From Paraphotobacterium marinum (GTDB lineage Bacteria; Pseudomonadota; Gammaproteobacteria; Enterobacterales; Vibrionaceae): a stretch of 64,000 nt of DNA. This document shows positions 29,070 to 37,050 of this stretch, in pieces. The notes below the pieces were generated by a model, which was not told where the DNA came from, did no database searches, and saw only the letters and a list, made by a program, of their open reading frames with translations. The translations under genes were made by a program, and so were the position numbers. Position 1 is the stretch's first letter, and each line of letters begins with the position of its first letter. Where the stretch lies: NCBI RefSeq assembly GCF_002216855.1, contig NZ_CP022355.1, positions 1,362,505-1,426,504 on the forward strand, read 5' to 3'.

Positions 29070-29939
29070 ATGTTACAAAAACTTTCAAATAATCAACTTA
29101 AATTACAAAAGAAAATTAGGGGATTAACAGGAAAAGCCATAAAACAATATAATATGATCGAAGATGGTGACAAAATTATTGCAGCTATTTCAGGCGGTAA
29201 AGATAGTTTCGTGATGCTAGATACTCTTTTACACTTTAAAAAAGTTGCTCCAATCAAATTCGAAGTTGTCGCGGTTAATTTGGATCAAAAACAGCCCGGT
29301 TTTCCAGAGCATGTATTACCAGAATATTTTGAAAAACATAATATAGATTATTACATTATCGACAAAGATACATACTCTATTGTAAAAGAAAAATTACCCG
29401 AAGGTAAGACAACTTGTTCATTATGTTCTAGATTAAGAAGAGGTTCACTGTATAGCTTTGCAGAGGAAATTAATGCAACTAAAATCGCTTTAGGTCACCA
29501 TATGGATGACGTTGTTGAAACCCTATTTTTAAATATGTTCAATAATGCAAAATTAAAAGCAATGCCCCCAAAATTGTTGAGTGACGACAAGAGAAATATT
29601 GTTATACGTCCATTAACCTTTTGTAGAGAAAGCGATATTGCAAAATATGCAAAAATTTGTCAGTTTCCGATCATCCCTTGTAATTTATGTGGTTCTCAGG
29701 AAAACCTTCAACGCAAAGTGATCAAGTCAATGCTTTTGACTTGGGAAAAAGATCATCCAGGTCGAATTGAAAATATATTTAACAGTATTAGAAATATTAG
29801 TTCTTCTCAACTTGCTGATGAAAAAGTTTTTGACTTTGAGAACCTTACACTTAATAGGCAAGAATCAAGAGCTAAATATGATCATGCTGGTCCACAAATT
29901 TCTCATTCTAATTTGATAGAAATATTTCATAGTATTTAA
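29070..29939 (+). CDS. ttcA: tRNA-cytidine(32) 2-sulfurtransferase TtcA
   Basis: A 289-residue protein that thiolates cytidine 32 of some tRNAs. PP-loop SGGKDS near residue 45, [10 protein letters not shown] in the middle and CNLCGSQ later give the Fe-S and catalytic cysteines of the family. [10 protein letters not shown] is also conserved. Length is close to E. coli TtcA (311). It has its own promoter region after the uspE terminator and ends at a strong bidirectional terminator. Confidence 0.96.
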   Translation: MLQKLSNNQLKLQKKIRGLTGKAIKQYNMIEDGDKIIAAISGGKDSFVMLDTLLHFKKVAPIKFEVVAVNLDQKQPGFPEHVLPEYFEKHNIDYYIIDKDTYSIVKEKLPEGKTTCSLCSRLRRGSLYSFAEEINATKIALGHHMDDVVETLFLNMFNNAKLKAMPPKLLSDDKRNIVIRPLTFCRESDIAKYAKICQFPIIPCNLCGSQENLQRKVIKSMLLTWEKDHPGRIENIFNSIRNISSSQLADEKVFDFENLTLNRQESRAKYDHAGPQISHSNLIEIFHSI

Positions 29940-29988
29940 AGCAAACTTGATTACTAAAAAATATTAAATCCAGCCAAACTTCAATTAA

Positions 29989-30019
29989 AAAGACTTACTT
30001 GATTAAATTGTAAGTCTTT
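29989..30019. terminator. Bidirectional terminator between ttcA and the DUF2076 gene
   Basis: AAAGACTTAC and GTAAGTCTTT form a perfect 10-bp stem around an 11-base loop, with A and T runs outside, between convergent genes. Confidence 0.85.
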
Positions 30020-30040
30020 ATTTCATATTTTTTGAAAGCT

Positions 30041-30802
30041 TTACCAGTCGTCTCCACCAAAATCATCAAAACCAAAGCCACCGCTGTCATCACCCCAGTC
30101 AGATGAAAGGTCATTATCTATTTGATTATCTTGTAAATATGAATCATTTTGTGCGACATGGTCGGCAATTGATGGATCATCAACACTTGCATTATTTATA
30201 GTCTCATTATTTATAGTCTCGTTATTTACAGTTTCAGAAGTTTGACCTGAACCTGCTAAAAAACCATTTGATGAACCCGAAAATAAATGAGAAATACCCT
30301 GAAACAATAAAGCTCCACCGGCTACCCCTGCGGCAGTTGATGCTGCTTGAGCTAGAAAACTGCTTCCGCCACTCATTCGATTTGAGCCAGCAGCTCCTTG
30401 TTGAAATTGCCCATTCTGAATAGGTGGTTCTTGTCTTTGAGAAGAAGCATAGTCTCTTGGATCAAAATCTTTCGAAGCTGCACTTTGTCTAGATTGTCCT
30501 GAGTTTGAGTCAGTTTCCTGTTTTGCGGCATTGTTGCCAAATAAACCACCTAAAAAACTAGTCTTTGGGGGTTCCTTCTCTAAAGACTCAATCTTATCCT
30601 CAAGCTCTTTTATTTTTTCTTGGGCACTAGTTAATGCTTGTTCTTGTAATAAAACTGCCTGTGTTAATAAATATAAAGCATTTTTTTCAGAAGCAATCAA
30701 TTTATTGATTAAATCATTTGCTTCTACGTCAACGTGCTCCACTTGAGTTGATTTTAATCTTTGTGCTAAATTTTCAATCAAAAGTCTTTCTTGTTCTTGC
30801 AT
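30041..30802 (-). CDS. DUF2076 family protein
   Basis: A 253-residue protein with the DUF2076 pattern: an N-terminal helix (EQERLLIENLAQRLK), a coiled coil (VLLQEQALTSAQEKIKELE), an FLGGLFG motif, a low-complexity linker, a Gly/Ala-rich segment (FLAQAASTAAGVAGGALLF) that may insert in membrane, and an acidic Gly/Asp tail. Function is unknown; often described as possibly periplasmic ligand-binding. GTG at 30811 is in frame, but ATG 30802 has GGAG eight bases upstream and is preferred. Confidence 0.85.
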   Translation of the reverse strand: MQEQERLLIENLAQRLKSTQVEHVDVEANDLINKLIASEKNALYLLTQAVLLQEQALTSAQEKIKELEDKIESLEKEPPKTSFLGGLFGNNAAKQETDSNSGQSRQSAASKDFDPRDYASSQRQEPPIQNGQFQQGAAGSNRMSGGSSFLAQAASTAAGVAGGALLFQGISHLFSGSSNGFLAGSGQTSETVNNETINNETINNASVDDPSIADHVAQNDSYLQDNQIDNDLSSDWGDDSGGFGFDDFGGDDW

Positions 30803-30913
30803 CTTAATCACTCCATAACTTTAGTATTTCATTGATATATAATATATGTATCCTCAAAAATAATTATCAAGTTAAGGTTAAATTTTTCAAAGTGATCTCA
30901 ATCAAAAAATAAA

Positions 30914-31975
30914 TTAAAATGGAACTGGAAACTCCTTCCTAACCAATTCTATTTGTTCTAATATCTCTTTATTAAGATTTAATTCAATAGAGTTAATATT
31001 ATTATTTAACTGTTCTAAACTAGTTGCACCTACTATTGATGAGGACATATATTTTTTTCTTAAAGTAAAAGCAATGGATAGCTGACAAAGATCTAATCTA
31101 AATTTTTTTGCGATTTCCAAATAATGCTGGACTGCTAGTTGAACTTTAGGATTAATTCTAGGTGCGTAACGTCCATGAGGATCCCATTCTTTTGAGAATC
31201 TTGTCCCCTTTAATGGTATGCCTTCTAAATATTTACCACTTAATACACCCATCTGTAATGGTGACCAAGACAAGTAAGAAATACCTTCGAGCGAGCATGT
31301 TTCCATTACATCATGCTCATCTCTCCTTCTTAGAAGATTATATTCATTTTGAACACTGACAATACGCGGTAAATTAAATTTTTCTGACAATCGACAAAAC
31401 TGATTAATGCCCCATGCTGAATCATTAGATAGCCCAATATGCTTTATTTTCCCCTCTTTAATCAAACCATCACATGTATTTAATATCTCAATTATATTTT
31501 CGCATATTTGATTTTTAGATTTGTTATTTTCTGGAGGCTCATATCCCCACCAATTGGCAAAATGATAATTAGGCCTATTTGTAACCCAATGCAACTGAAA
31601 TAAATCAATATAATCTGTTTTTAATCTTTTCAGACTATTGTTCACAGCTAATTTTATATTTTCAGAATTTATAGATGGAGACTTTTCATTTCTAGCCCAA
31701 GATATTGGGGAAATTTTTGTAGCTAAAAAAACCTCATCACGCTGTTTTCTTGATGCTAACCAATTACCAATAATAATTTCTGTTTTGCCATAGCTATTAG
31801 CGTTTGGGGGAACAGGGTACATCTCAGCAGTATCCCAAAAATTTACTCCTTTTGATAATGCAAAATCCATCTGCTCAAATGCTTCTAATTCTGTGTTTTG
31901 ATGACCCCATGTCATTGTACCTAAACAAATTCTACTGATTTTAGATGTTGTATTTCCTAAAATTGAATATTTCAT
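30914..31975 (-). CDS. tas: Aldo/keto reductase, Tas family
   Basis: A 353-residue NADPH-dependent aldo/keto reductase. LGTMTWGHQN, DTAEMYPVPPNANSYGKTE, DYIDLFQLHW and GATSLEQLNNNI match E. coli Tas along the whole length (346). The catalytic Asp-Tyr-Lys-His set is represented by the D and Y of DTAEMY, a K in ATKISP and H of QLHW. Physiological substrate is not settled. Confidence 0.9.
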   Translation of the reverse strand: MKYSILGNTTSKISRICLGTMTWGHQNTELEAFEQMDFALSKGVNFWDTAEMYPVPPNANSYGKTEIIIGNWLASRKQRDEVFLATKISPISWARNEKSPSINSENIKLAVNNSLKRLKTDYIDLFQLHWVTNRPNYHFANWWGYEPPENNKSKNQICENIIEILNTCDGLIKEGKIKHIGLSNDSAWGINQFCRLSEKFNLPRIVSVQNEYNLLRRRDEHDVMETCSLEGISYLSWSPLQMGVLSGKYLEGIPLKGTRFSKEWDPHGRYAPRINPKVQLAVQHYLEIAKKFRLDLCQLSIAFTLRKKYMSSSIVGATSLEQLNNNINSIELNLNKEILEQIELVRKEFPVPF

Positions 31976-32103
31976 GTAATGACCTGTCTATGTAATAGTC
32001 ACAAATATATAACTGACTGATTAAAATGCATTTTTTTATTTTAACACTTTTTGTGTTTTTAGTATTATATTTATATATACTTATTTTATTCTTTTTATAC
32101 ATT

Positions 32104-32616
32104 ATGACTCAAATATTACAAATATTATCCAATACCCCACTTTGGGTTTATATCCTGTTCATTTTTTTAATAAATATTGGGATAAAAGCATCAAAGCCAT
32201 CTGAGGTTTCGCTCTTAAAAATTTCAATTCTCCCTGTTATCTTCACTTATTTAACTTTTCATAGTTTAATTACACAGACATCTGTATCCTTATCAAACAT
32301 AACAATTTTAATAATTTCTCTCATAGTTGGGGTATTGGGAGGAATCTTACAATCAAAAAAAATTGGCTATTCTTATAACAGGAAAACAAAAAAAATAGAA
32401 AGTCCTGGAACGTGGACTACTCTTATTTTGATACTTCTTATTTTCGTAACAAAGTTCTATTTTGGATATATGATTGCTGCTCACCCATCAATTCTCATTA
32501 AAAATCACATGTTTGACGTTTCATATATATTTATTTGTGGTATTTGTAGTGGTTTATTTATTGGAAGATTTATATATTCTTTGTTGTTGGTTGAAAAATC
32601 CAAACATAAAGACTGA
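32104..32616 (+). CDS. Small membrane protein, DUF6622-like
   Basis: A protein of about 170 residues with five hydrophobic segments, beginning ILSNTPLWVYILFIFLINIG and containing SPGTWTTLILILLIFVTKFYFGY, which recalls the DUF6622 family. The frame extends 26 residues upstream to 32026, but that stretch is itself hydrophobic and lacks a good RBS; I prefer ATG 32104. Function unknown. Confidence 0.55.
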   Translation: MTQILQILSNTPLWVYILFIFLINIGIKASKPSEVSLLKISILPVIFTYLTFHSLITQTSVSLSNITILIISLIVGVLGGILQSKKIGYSYNRKTKKIESPGTWTTLILILLIFVTKFYFGYMIAAHPSILIKNHMFDVSYIFICGICSGLFIGRFIYSLLLVEKSKHKD

Positions 32617-32765
32617 AAATTTTTTATTAGAAAAATCAAAGTCAGTGTCATAATAAATTATATAGTTATCATAGACAATGTAGTACTTTAGAACACATGT
32701 ACTATACTATTTTATGAAGAAAACTTTGGTTATTCAAAAAATAACCTGTACATGGAGGTATCTGT

Positions 32766-32918
32766 ATGAAAAAAAAGCATATAATTAATTTAAAAAGAAA
32801 AAATGAATTATCACCTAAACAAGCCGCACAATTACTTTTATTAAAAATAGAAATGATGAAAGTTGAAATTCAAAAAGCTGAAAAAAAGTTAAAAAATATA
32901 TCTAATCAAATAAAATAA
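32766..32918 (+). CDS. Small basic coiled-coil protein
   Basis: A 50-codon ORF with a strong ribosome site (GGAGG seven bases before ATG). The product is basic, with no hydrophobic stretch: MKKKHIINLKRKNELS, then an amphipathic helix ending KNISNQIK. It ends 15 bases before the stop of the convergent LytTR gene. No family is recognised. The RBS and clean codon usage are the reasons to keep it. Confidence 0.5.
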   Translation: MKKKHIINLKRKNELSPKQAAQLLLLKIEMMKVEIQKAEKKLKNISNQIK

Positions 32919-32932
32919 CGGAATAAATTGAA

Positions 32933-33835
32933 TCATTTTTCGTTTAACCACATGTTTTTAAATGTACTTTGATAGGTTGGCGATATAATTAATTCTTCAT
33001 TATTTTCCATTTTAATTACATAATGCTTCTTAGAGGTAGATACAATACCTCTAACTCTTTTTATATTAACTATGAATGAGCGATGAACTTGAACAAAAAC
33101 TATCGGAAGTTGCGATTGAATTTCCTTTAAAGTTTTTCTAATCACGTAAACATTTTTGTTATAGTGTATATCAATGTAGTTACGGTCTGATTTAAAATAA
33201 ACAATATCATCAACTTTTAAAACTACTTTTTCATGTCCTTTATCAACAAGAATAACACTAATATCATTATTAGTTTTTGCTTTTATGTTAGTTTTAGATT
33301 CGTCTTGTTTTCGTTGATTAATTAATTTTTGAAATGTTTTATGTGTTAAGAGCATAAAGTTTGTTCTTTTGTTCGCTATTAAAAGGAAATAAAAAATTAT
33401 AATATCAAACATACTTTCGTTATGCATAATGACTTTATTCAACAACCAGTTTAATGAAAATGTTTCTTTATTATAATGAAAAAAAGTATACAAACTTATT
33501 AGAAATAAGTAATAAATTATTATAGAAATCAAAGGGTAAATTACAGTTTTTCTGAGTGAGGAATTGTTTATTCTAGCCATAAAAAGGAATAAAAAAATTA
33601 CGGCGATTAGTAATGATGCAAAACTAATTAAGTGATGATCTGTTTCAATAATTAATTCATATAAATATGATGGGTGAAATGATTTGACAACATCTCCCTT
33701 ATATTTCAATACTTGGCCATGAGAATAATATATATATGCGACGTTAAATGTTAACCAAACTTTTTTAATAATTAAAAATACAATGTACCAAAAAAACAAT
33801 TTAAGGCTAAAGCTTTCTTTTTCTACCATTAACAC
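32933..33835 (-). CDS. Membrane-anchored LytTR-domain transcription regulator
   Basis: A 300-residue protein with about five N-terminal membrane helices (residues 10-170) joined by a short linker to a C-terminal LytTR DNA-binding domain (residues about 195-297; DDIVYFKSDRNYIDIHYN, then VQVHRSFIVNIKRVRGI). There is no receiver domain and no histidine kinase next door, so signal sensing and DNA binding are in one chain. Target genes are unknown; the divergent sulA gene is LexA-controlled rather than an obvious target. Confidence 0.85.
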   Translation of the reverse strand: MLMVEKESFSLKLFFWYIVFLIIKKVWLTFNVAYIYYSHGQVLKYKGDVVKSFHPSYLYELIIETDHHLISFASLLIAVIFLFLFMARINNSSLRKTVIYPLISIIIYYLFLISLYTFFHYNKETFSLNWLLNKVIMHNESMFDIIIFYFLLIANKRTNFMLLTHKTFQKLINQRKQDESKTNIKAKTNNDISVILVDKGHEKVVLKVDDIVYFKSDRNYIDIHYNKNVYVIRKTLKEIQSQLPIVFVQVHRSFIVNIKRVRGIVSTSKKHYVIKMENNEELIISPTYQSTFKNMWLNEK

Positions 33836-33983
33836 ACTCTTTTTATGACCAAAATATATTTTGCAAACAAAAATAAATGAATTTCATAATCATTTTATTT
33901 CTCTGCTTAAGTAAAATTAGCACGTCTTCAATATTTTTTTTAAATTTTGATCAAAAAAACTTGATAAATGTTTTACTGTATAT

Positions 33984-34003
33984 TACTGTATATATATACA
34001 GTA
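33984..34003 (+). promoter_or_regulatory. LexA operator over the sulA promoter
   Basis: TACTGTATATATATACAGTA is the ideal gammaproteobacterial SOS box (CTGT-N8-ACAG). A -35 TTGATA lies at 33961-33966, so the operator overlaps the -10 region as in E. coli sulA. The outer flanks also repeat (CTGTAT at 33976 and ATACAG ending at 34009), extending the palindrome. Confidence 0.92.
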
Positions 34004-34015
34004 ATACAGGTAAAA

Positions 34016-34387
34016 ATGGAATTGAGCATGATTTACGTTAATGATATAAATAACGGCACTACTTTTAATTACGATAATACATCAAGCAACATAAACTCTA
34101 TTTTAAAACAAGTTAAAAAATATAACGACGAGAAACGTTGGATATTATTTATAACTAATGACTTAAAAATAAATAAGAAAAAATTATTTGAGGAAGGAAT
34201 AAATTTAGATAAAGTCATTGTTTTCAATAATTTTAATGAACATGATAATGATTTAATTATTTGTAAAGCAATTAAAGAAGGTAATTGCAGCTCTATCATT
34301 ATTGATAATATCCTTACAAAAGAAGCTGACTATGTTATTAACTATTATTCGATGATAAAGAAAACTGATGTTTTAAAACTGCATTAA
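34016..34387 (+). CDS. sulA: SOS cell division inhibitor SulA
   Basis: A small protein whose core (a helix, KRWILFITND, then LDKVIVFNNF, AIKEGNCSSIII) follows the SulA fold, which binds FtsZ and blocks septation after DNA damage. Identification rests on this weak similarity plus the perfect LexA box directly upstream. Starts at ATG 34016 or ATG 34028 are both downstream of the operator; the open frame from 33968 is upstream of the promoter -10 and cannot be the real start. About 123 residues, shorter than E. coli SulA (169). No Lon gene in the window. Confidence 0.8.
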   Translation: MELSMIYVNDINNGTTFNYDNTSSNINSILKQVKKYNDEKRWILFITNDLKINKKKLFEEGINLDKVIVFNNFNEHDNDLIICKAIKEGNCSSIIIDNILTKEADYVINYYSMIKKTDVLKLH

Positions 34388-34483
34388 AAAAATAAAAAGT
34401 CGGCTTCAAATCAATTAAATAATTTTATGAGGCCGATCGTATTTATATATAGCTGTCAAAATATACCACAATTTTTCAAGTGT

Positions 34484-35269
34484 TTATTTTTTTACGGTAT
34501 GATTTTTAAAGTAAAATAGCTTAATTATTTTTGAAGTTGGATCCGACTTATAAATTTGACCATCATTATTTACCTCAGCTATTCCAATCCCAACAGCACT
34601 TAATTTTTTAGGTAGTTTAAAATAAGTTTTCTCAATGACACCATTAAGTTGTTCTTTTAATCTATTACTAATCTTTACATTTAAAAAATCTGAGGGCGAT
34701 AATAAGGTTATATGGGGTTTATAAGATAAAAACCCTGTAGGAGTTCCAAAGTCTTTGAATAAATTAATGGCATTTTTTCGATCCTTAGCCCAACATGGTA
34801 TGGTAGCTCTTTGATCTCGCATAGCAAAAAATTTCGCAGTAACCTTATCTGAAAGCGCTTGTAGTGTTACATTATTTTTTAAGTTCAACATTAAAAATGC
34901 TCCAGAAAAAGATGTCGTACTTTTATTTATTTCAATTGAAATATCTTTCTTAGATACACTCTTAGAAATTATTTTCAGAGTATCCTGAATATCTTCAATT
35001 CTATTAGGTTGAAAGTGAGCTAAATACAATGTTACATGTATATAGTGTCCTTTATTTTTTGACATAGTGTATTTTCTTGATTTTTCGTCAAAAATTTTTG
35101 CAGTTTTTTGCAATTTATTTGGAACAATTAAAAAAATATCATATTGTGGAGTCTCATTATATTCATTACAAAATTTTTGTTTAGATACAGGATCTTTTGC
35201 AAATAAACTTAATGATAAAGCACATATAGTTAAAAGAAAAAAGTATTTAAGATTCACAATGATATCCAT
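34484..35269 (-). CDS. Exported 2H phosphoesterase-like protein
   Basis: A 261-residue protein with a signal peptide (LKYFFLLTICALSLSLFA-K). Two HxT motifs, HVTL (about residue 79) and HITL (about 189), are the paired catalytic signatures of the 2H phosphoesterase superfamily (2'-5' RNA ligase/cyclic phosphodiesterase fold). Most bacterial members are cytosolic; secretion suggests it acts on periplasmic or extracellular nucleotide or phospho-compounds. GTG 35254 could be the start. Confidence 0.72.
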   Translation of the reverse strand: MDIIVNLKYFFLLTICALSLSLFAKDPVSKQKFCNEYNETPQYDIFLIVPNKLQKTAKIFDEKSRKYTMSKNKGHYIHVTLYLAHFQPNRIEDIQDTLKIISKSVSKKDISIEINKSTTSFSGAFLMLNLKNNVTLQALSDKVTAKFFAMRDQRATIPCWAKDRKNAINLFKDFGTPTGFLSYKPHITLLSPSDFLNVKISNRLKEQLNGVIEKTYFKLPKKLSAVGIGIAEVNNDGQIYKSDPTSKIIKLFYFKNHTVKK

Positions 35270-35577
35270 TATTTATTAAAAAAAGTATATTGGCATACAA
35301 TTATTTCAATTAAATGAAATTTTCTATTGTTTATATTGCAAACTAATATTTTGTTATATTTTTTATTTAAAAAGGAATTAATTTATTAACAATAAGTTAT
35401 AATGCGTTATAAAACACAACATTTATTCATACAAATGTTTAGTTGTATTCTTAATATGTCTCTCAATTACAAAGTTAAAAATAAATTGACAACAAAATTG
35501 AACTTTAAGGAAAAAGTGCACTCTATATAGGTATAGAATTTTTTCATTTTTCCTTGTTTATTTATATTCATTTTTTT
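35270..35577. other. Intergenic region upstream of an orphan terminator
   Basis: No ORF is seen. AT-rich sequence with a TTGACA (35486-35491), TTGAAC (35498-35503) and TATATA-like elements before 35530, then a short U-rich segment. It may carry a small RNA that ends at the following terminator. Confidence 0.4.
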
Positions 35578-35603
35578 GAAGCCCTCATTTTGAGGGTTTT
35601 TTT
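35578..35603 (+). terminator. Orphan + strand rho-independent terminator
   Basis: CCCTCA and TGAGGG form a tight stem with a 3-base loop followed by seven T. No + strand gene is upstream; genes on both sides are on the minus strand. Confidence 0.8.
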
Positions 35604-35677
35604 ATGGAAATTAATTAATCTTGAGACTCTGTTTGCTCTTTTTTAACTTATTTTGTTTTATTTACACAATCAGAATA

Positions 35678-36140
35678 TTAATAGAATAAGTAAGGTAAGT
35701 GAACAGTATTTATCTTAGAAAGATTCAATTTTTTTTTATATTGTTTTAGGCTCAAACCAAATTGATGTTGAAATCGTTGAGCAAATCGTGCTTCTGATTT
35801 GTAGCCACATAAATGCGCAAGCTCTATGTGTGAATATGGCTTAGTTTGCAACAAGCTCAATACATACCCCATTCTTAGCTCGGCTAATACATCCCTAAAT
35901 TGGGTATTCTCATATTTTAATCGTCTCATTAATGTCGATTTACTTAGTACAAAATTATCACATACCGATGCAATGATGTGATTGGCTTTGGGCGCATCAT
36001 TAAAATATTGGGTTAACTTATTTTGGCAGTTGTTTATTAACTTTTTCAATCCAGAATATTGAAGGATAAATCACAGGTACATTACGAAGATTCTGAGGTC
36101 GATTCCCATTGTAATAATTAAGCTTTATGATGCCTGACAT
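35678..36140 (-). pseudogene. AraC-family regulator, DNA-binding domain; 5' end doubtful
   Basis: The open frame from TTG 36049 (123 residues) is essentially an AraC C-terminal domain: LSKSTLMRRLKYENTQF, a first helix-turn-helix, then LAHLCGYKSEARFAQRFQHQ, the second. No complete effector domain precedes it. Upstream, ATG 36140 starts MSGIIKLNYYNG ... VPVIYPSIFWIEK in a frame one base out of register; the two would join if one A of the run near 36042-36046 were removed. This would give 153 residues, still short for the family. Either a small DNA-binding-only protein or a truncated gene. G+C is higher than in neighbours. Confidence 0.55.
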
Positions 36141-36231
36141 GTTTTCTTTTTATAAACCTTGTAACCATTTATTGATAATAGCAATAAATAGACACAAAGT
36201 TTATTCCTTTAGTTAATAATATAAGTGTTAA

Positions 36232-36711
36232 TTAGCGTACATACGTTGAAGTAATCGTTGATTTACCTAACGCTGTTGCATTCAGCATGTAGCTCACTAA
36301 TGCACATGATGCGTCTTCAGGTACTTCAAGCTTTTCTACTGGCAGAGCCCAGACAGTAAATTGATAACGATGCATACCGTGACCTTCTGGAGGACAAGCG
36401 CCACCGTAACCCATAGAGCCATAATCATTACGCATCTCTAAACCAGAGGCAATTTTACCTGATGCGCCCTGCTCGATTGATGTTGTTGATGCGGGAATAT
36501 TGATCACTTGCCAGTGCCAGAAACCGCTTTCAGTTGGCGCATCGGGATCAAAACAAGTGATTGCAAAACTTTTCGTGCCTTCTGGCGCGTTTTCCCATGA
36601 TAATTGTGGAGAAATGTTGTCACCATCGTTTCCAAAACTGTTAAATGAAAAGCGTTTATCTTTGAGTTGACCTTCTGTGATGTCTTGGCTGTTTAATTTT
36701 AAAGTTGTCAT
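36232..36711 (-). CDS. PEBP/YbhB-like Raf kinase inhibitor family protein
   Basis: A 159-residue cytosolic protein with the family hallmarks: SPQLSWENAPEGTKSFAIT, DPDAP, HWQVINIP, YGGACPPEGHGMHRY. The conserved DPDAPT and GxHRY form the anionic ligand pocket. Function in bacteria is poorly known. Codon use is richer in G and C than its neighbours, as in the AraC gene beside it, which hints at joint transfer. Confidence 0.9.
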   Translation of the reverse strand: MTTLKLNSQDITEGQLKDKRFSFNSFGNDGDNISPQLSWENAPEGTKSFAITCFDPDAPTESGFWHWQVINIPASTTSIEQGASGKIASGLEMRNDYGSMGYGGACPPEGHGMHRYQFTVWALPVEKLEVPEDASCALVSYMLNATALGKSTITSTYVR

Positions 36712-37050
36712 TTTTTTATTTCCTCTTATTTTGTTGTTGGAATAATAATAGAGCTATTCTAACAACAAAAAATATCATTAAGTTCCAACTTAAAGATAAA
36801 TAATGATTTATTTGATACCTTTTGTTTTAATTTAGTTTTTTTATAATCCAAAGCGTATTTATTTAAATAAAAAACCAGTTTTTTACTTTAGGGAAGTTAC
36901 TATCCTCTAAATATATAAAGAGTGTTCTGTATTGAGTAGAATATAAAAACGAACACAAAAATTTTGATTATATTGTGTTCGTCAGATAATTACCTACATA
37001 TTCTCTATTAACTAAGGTAATAGAGAATAATTCTTTTTTAATAATCTACA
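36712..37050 (-). terminator. Intergenic region with minus-strand terminator of the chitinase gene
   Basis: The stretch holds no ORF. ACGAACACAA (36949-36958) and TTGTGTTCGT (36973-36982) make a 10-bp stem, followed on the minus strand by TTTTTATATT, a plausible terminator for the chitinase transcript. The remainder is the PEBP upstream region, with nothing else clear. Confidence 0.65.

Noticed and set aside
35996..36140. Counting the AraC gene among the missing-base set
   Set aside because: Its two frames join only by removing a base, and the upstream part is only weakly AraC-like.
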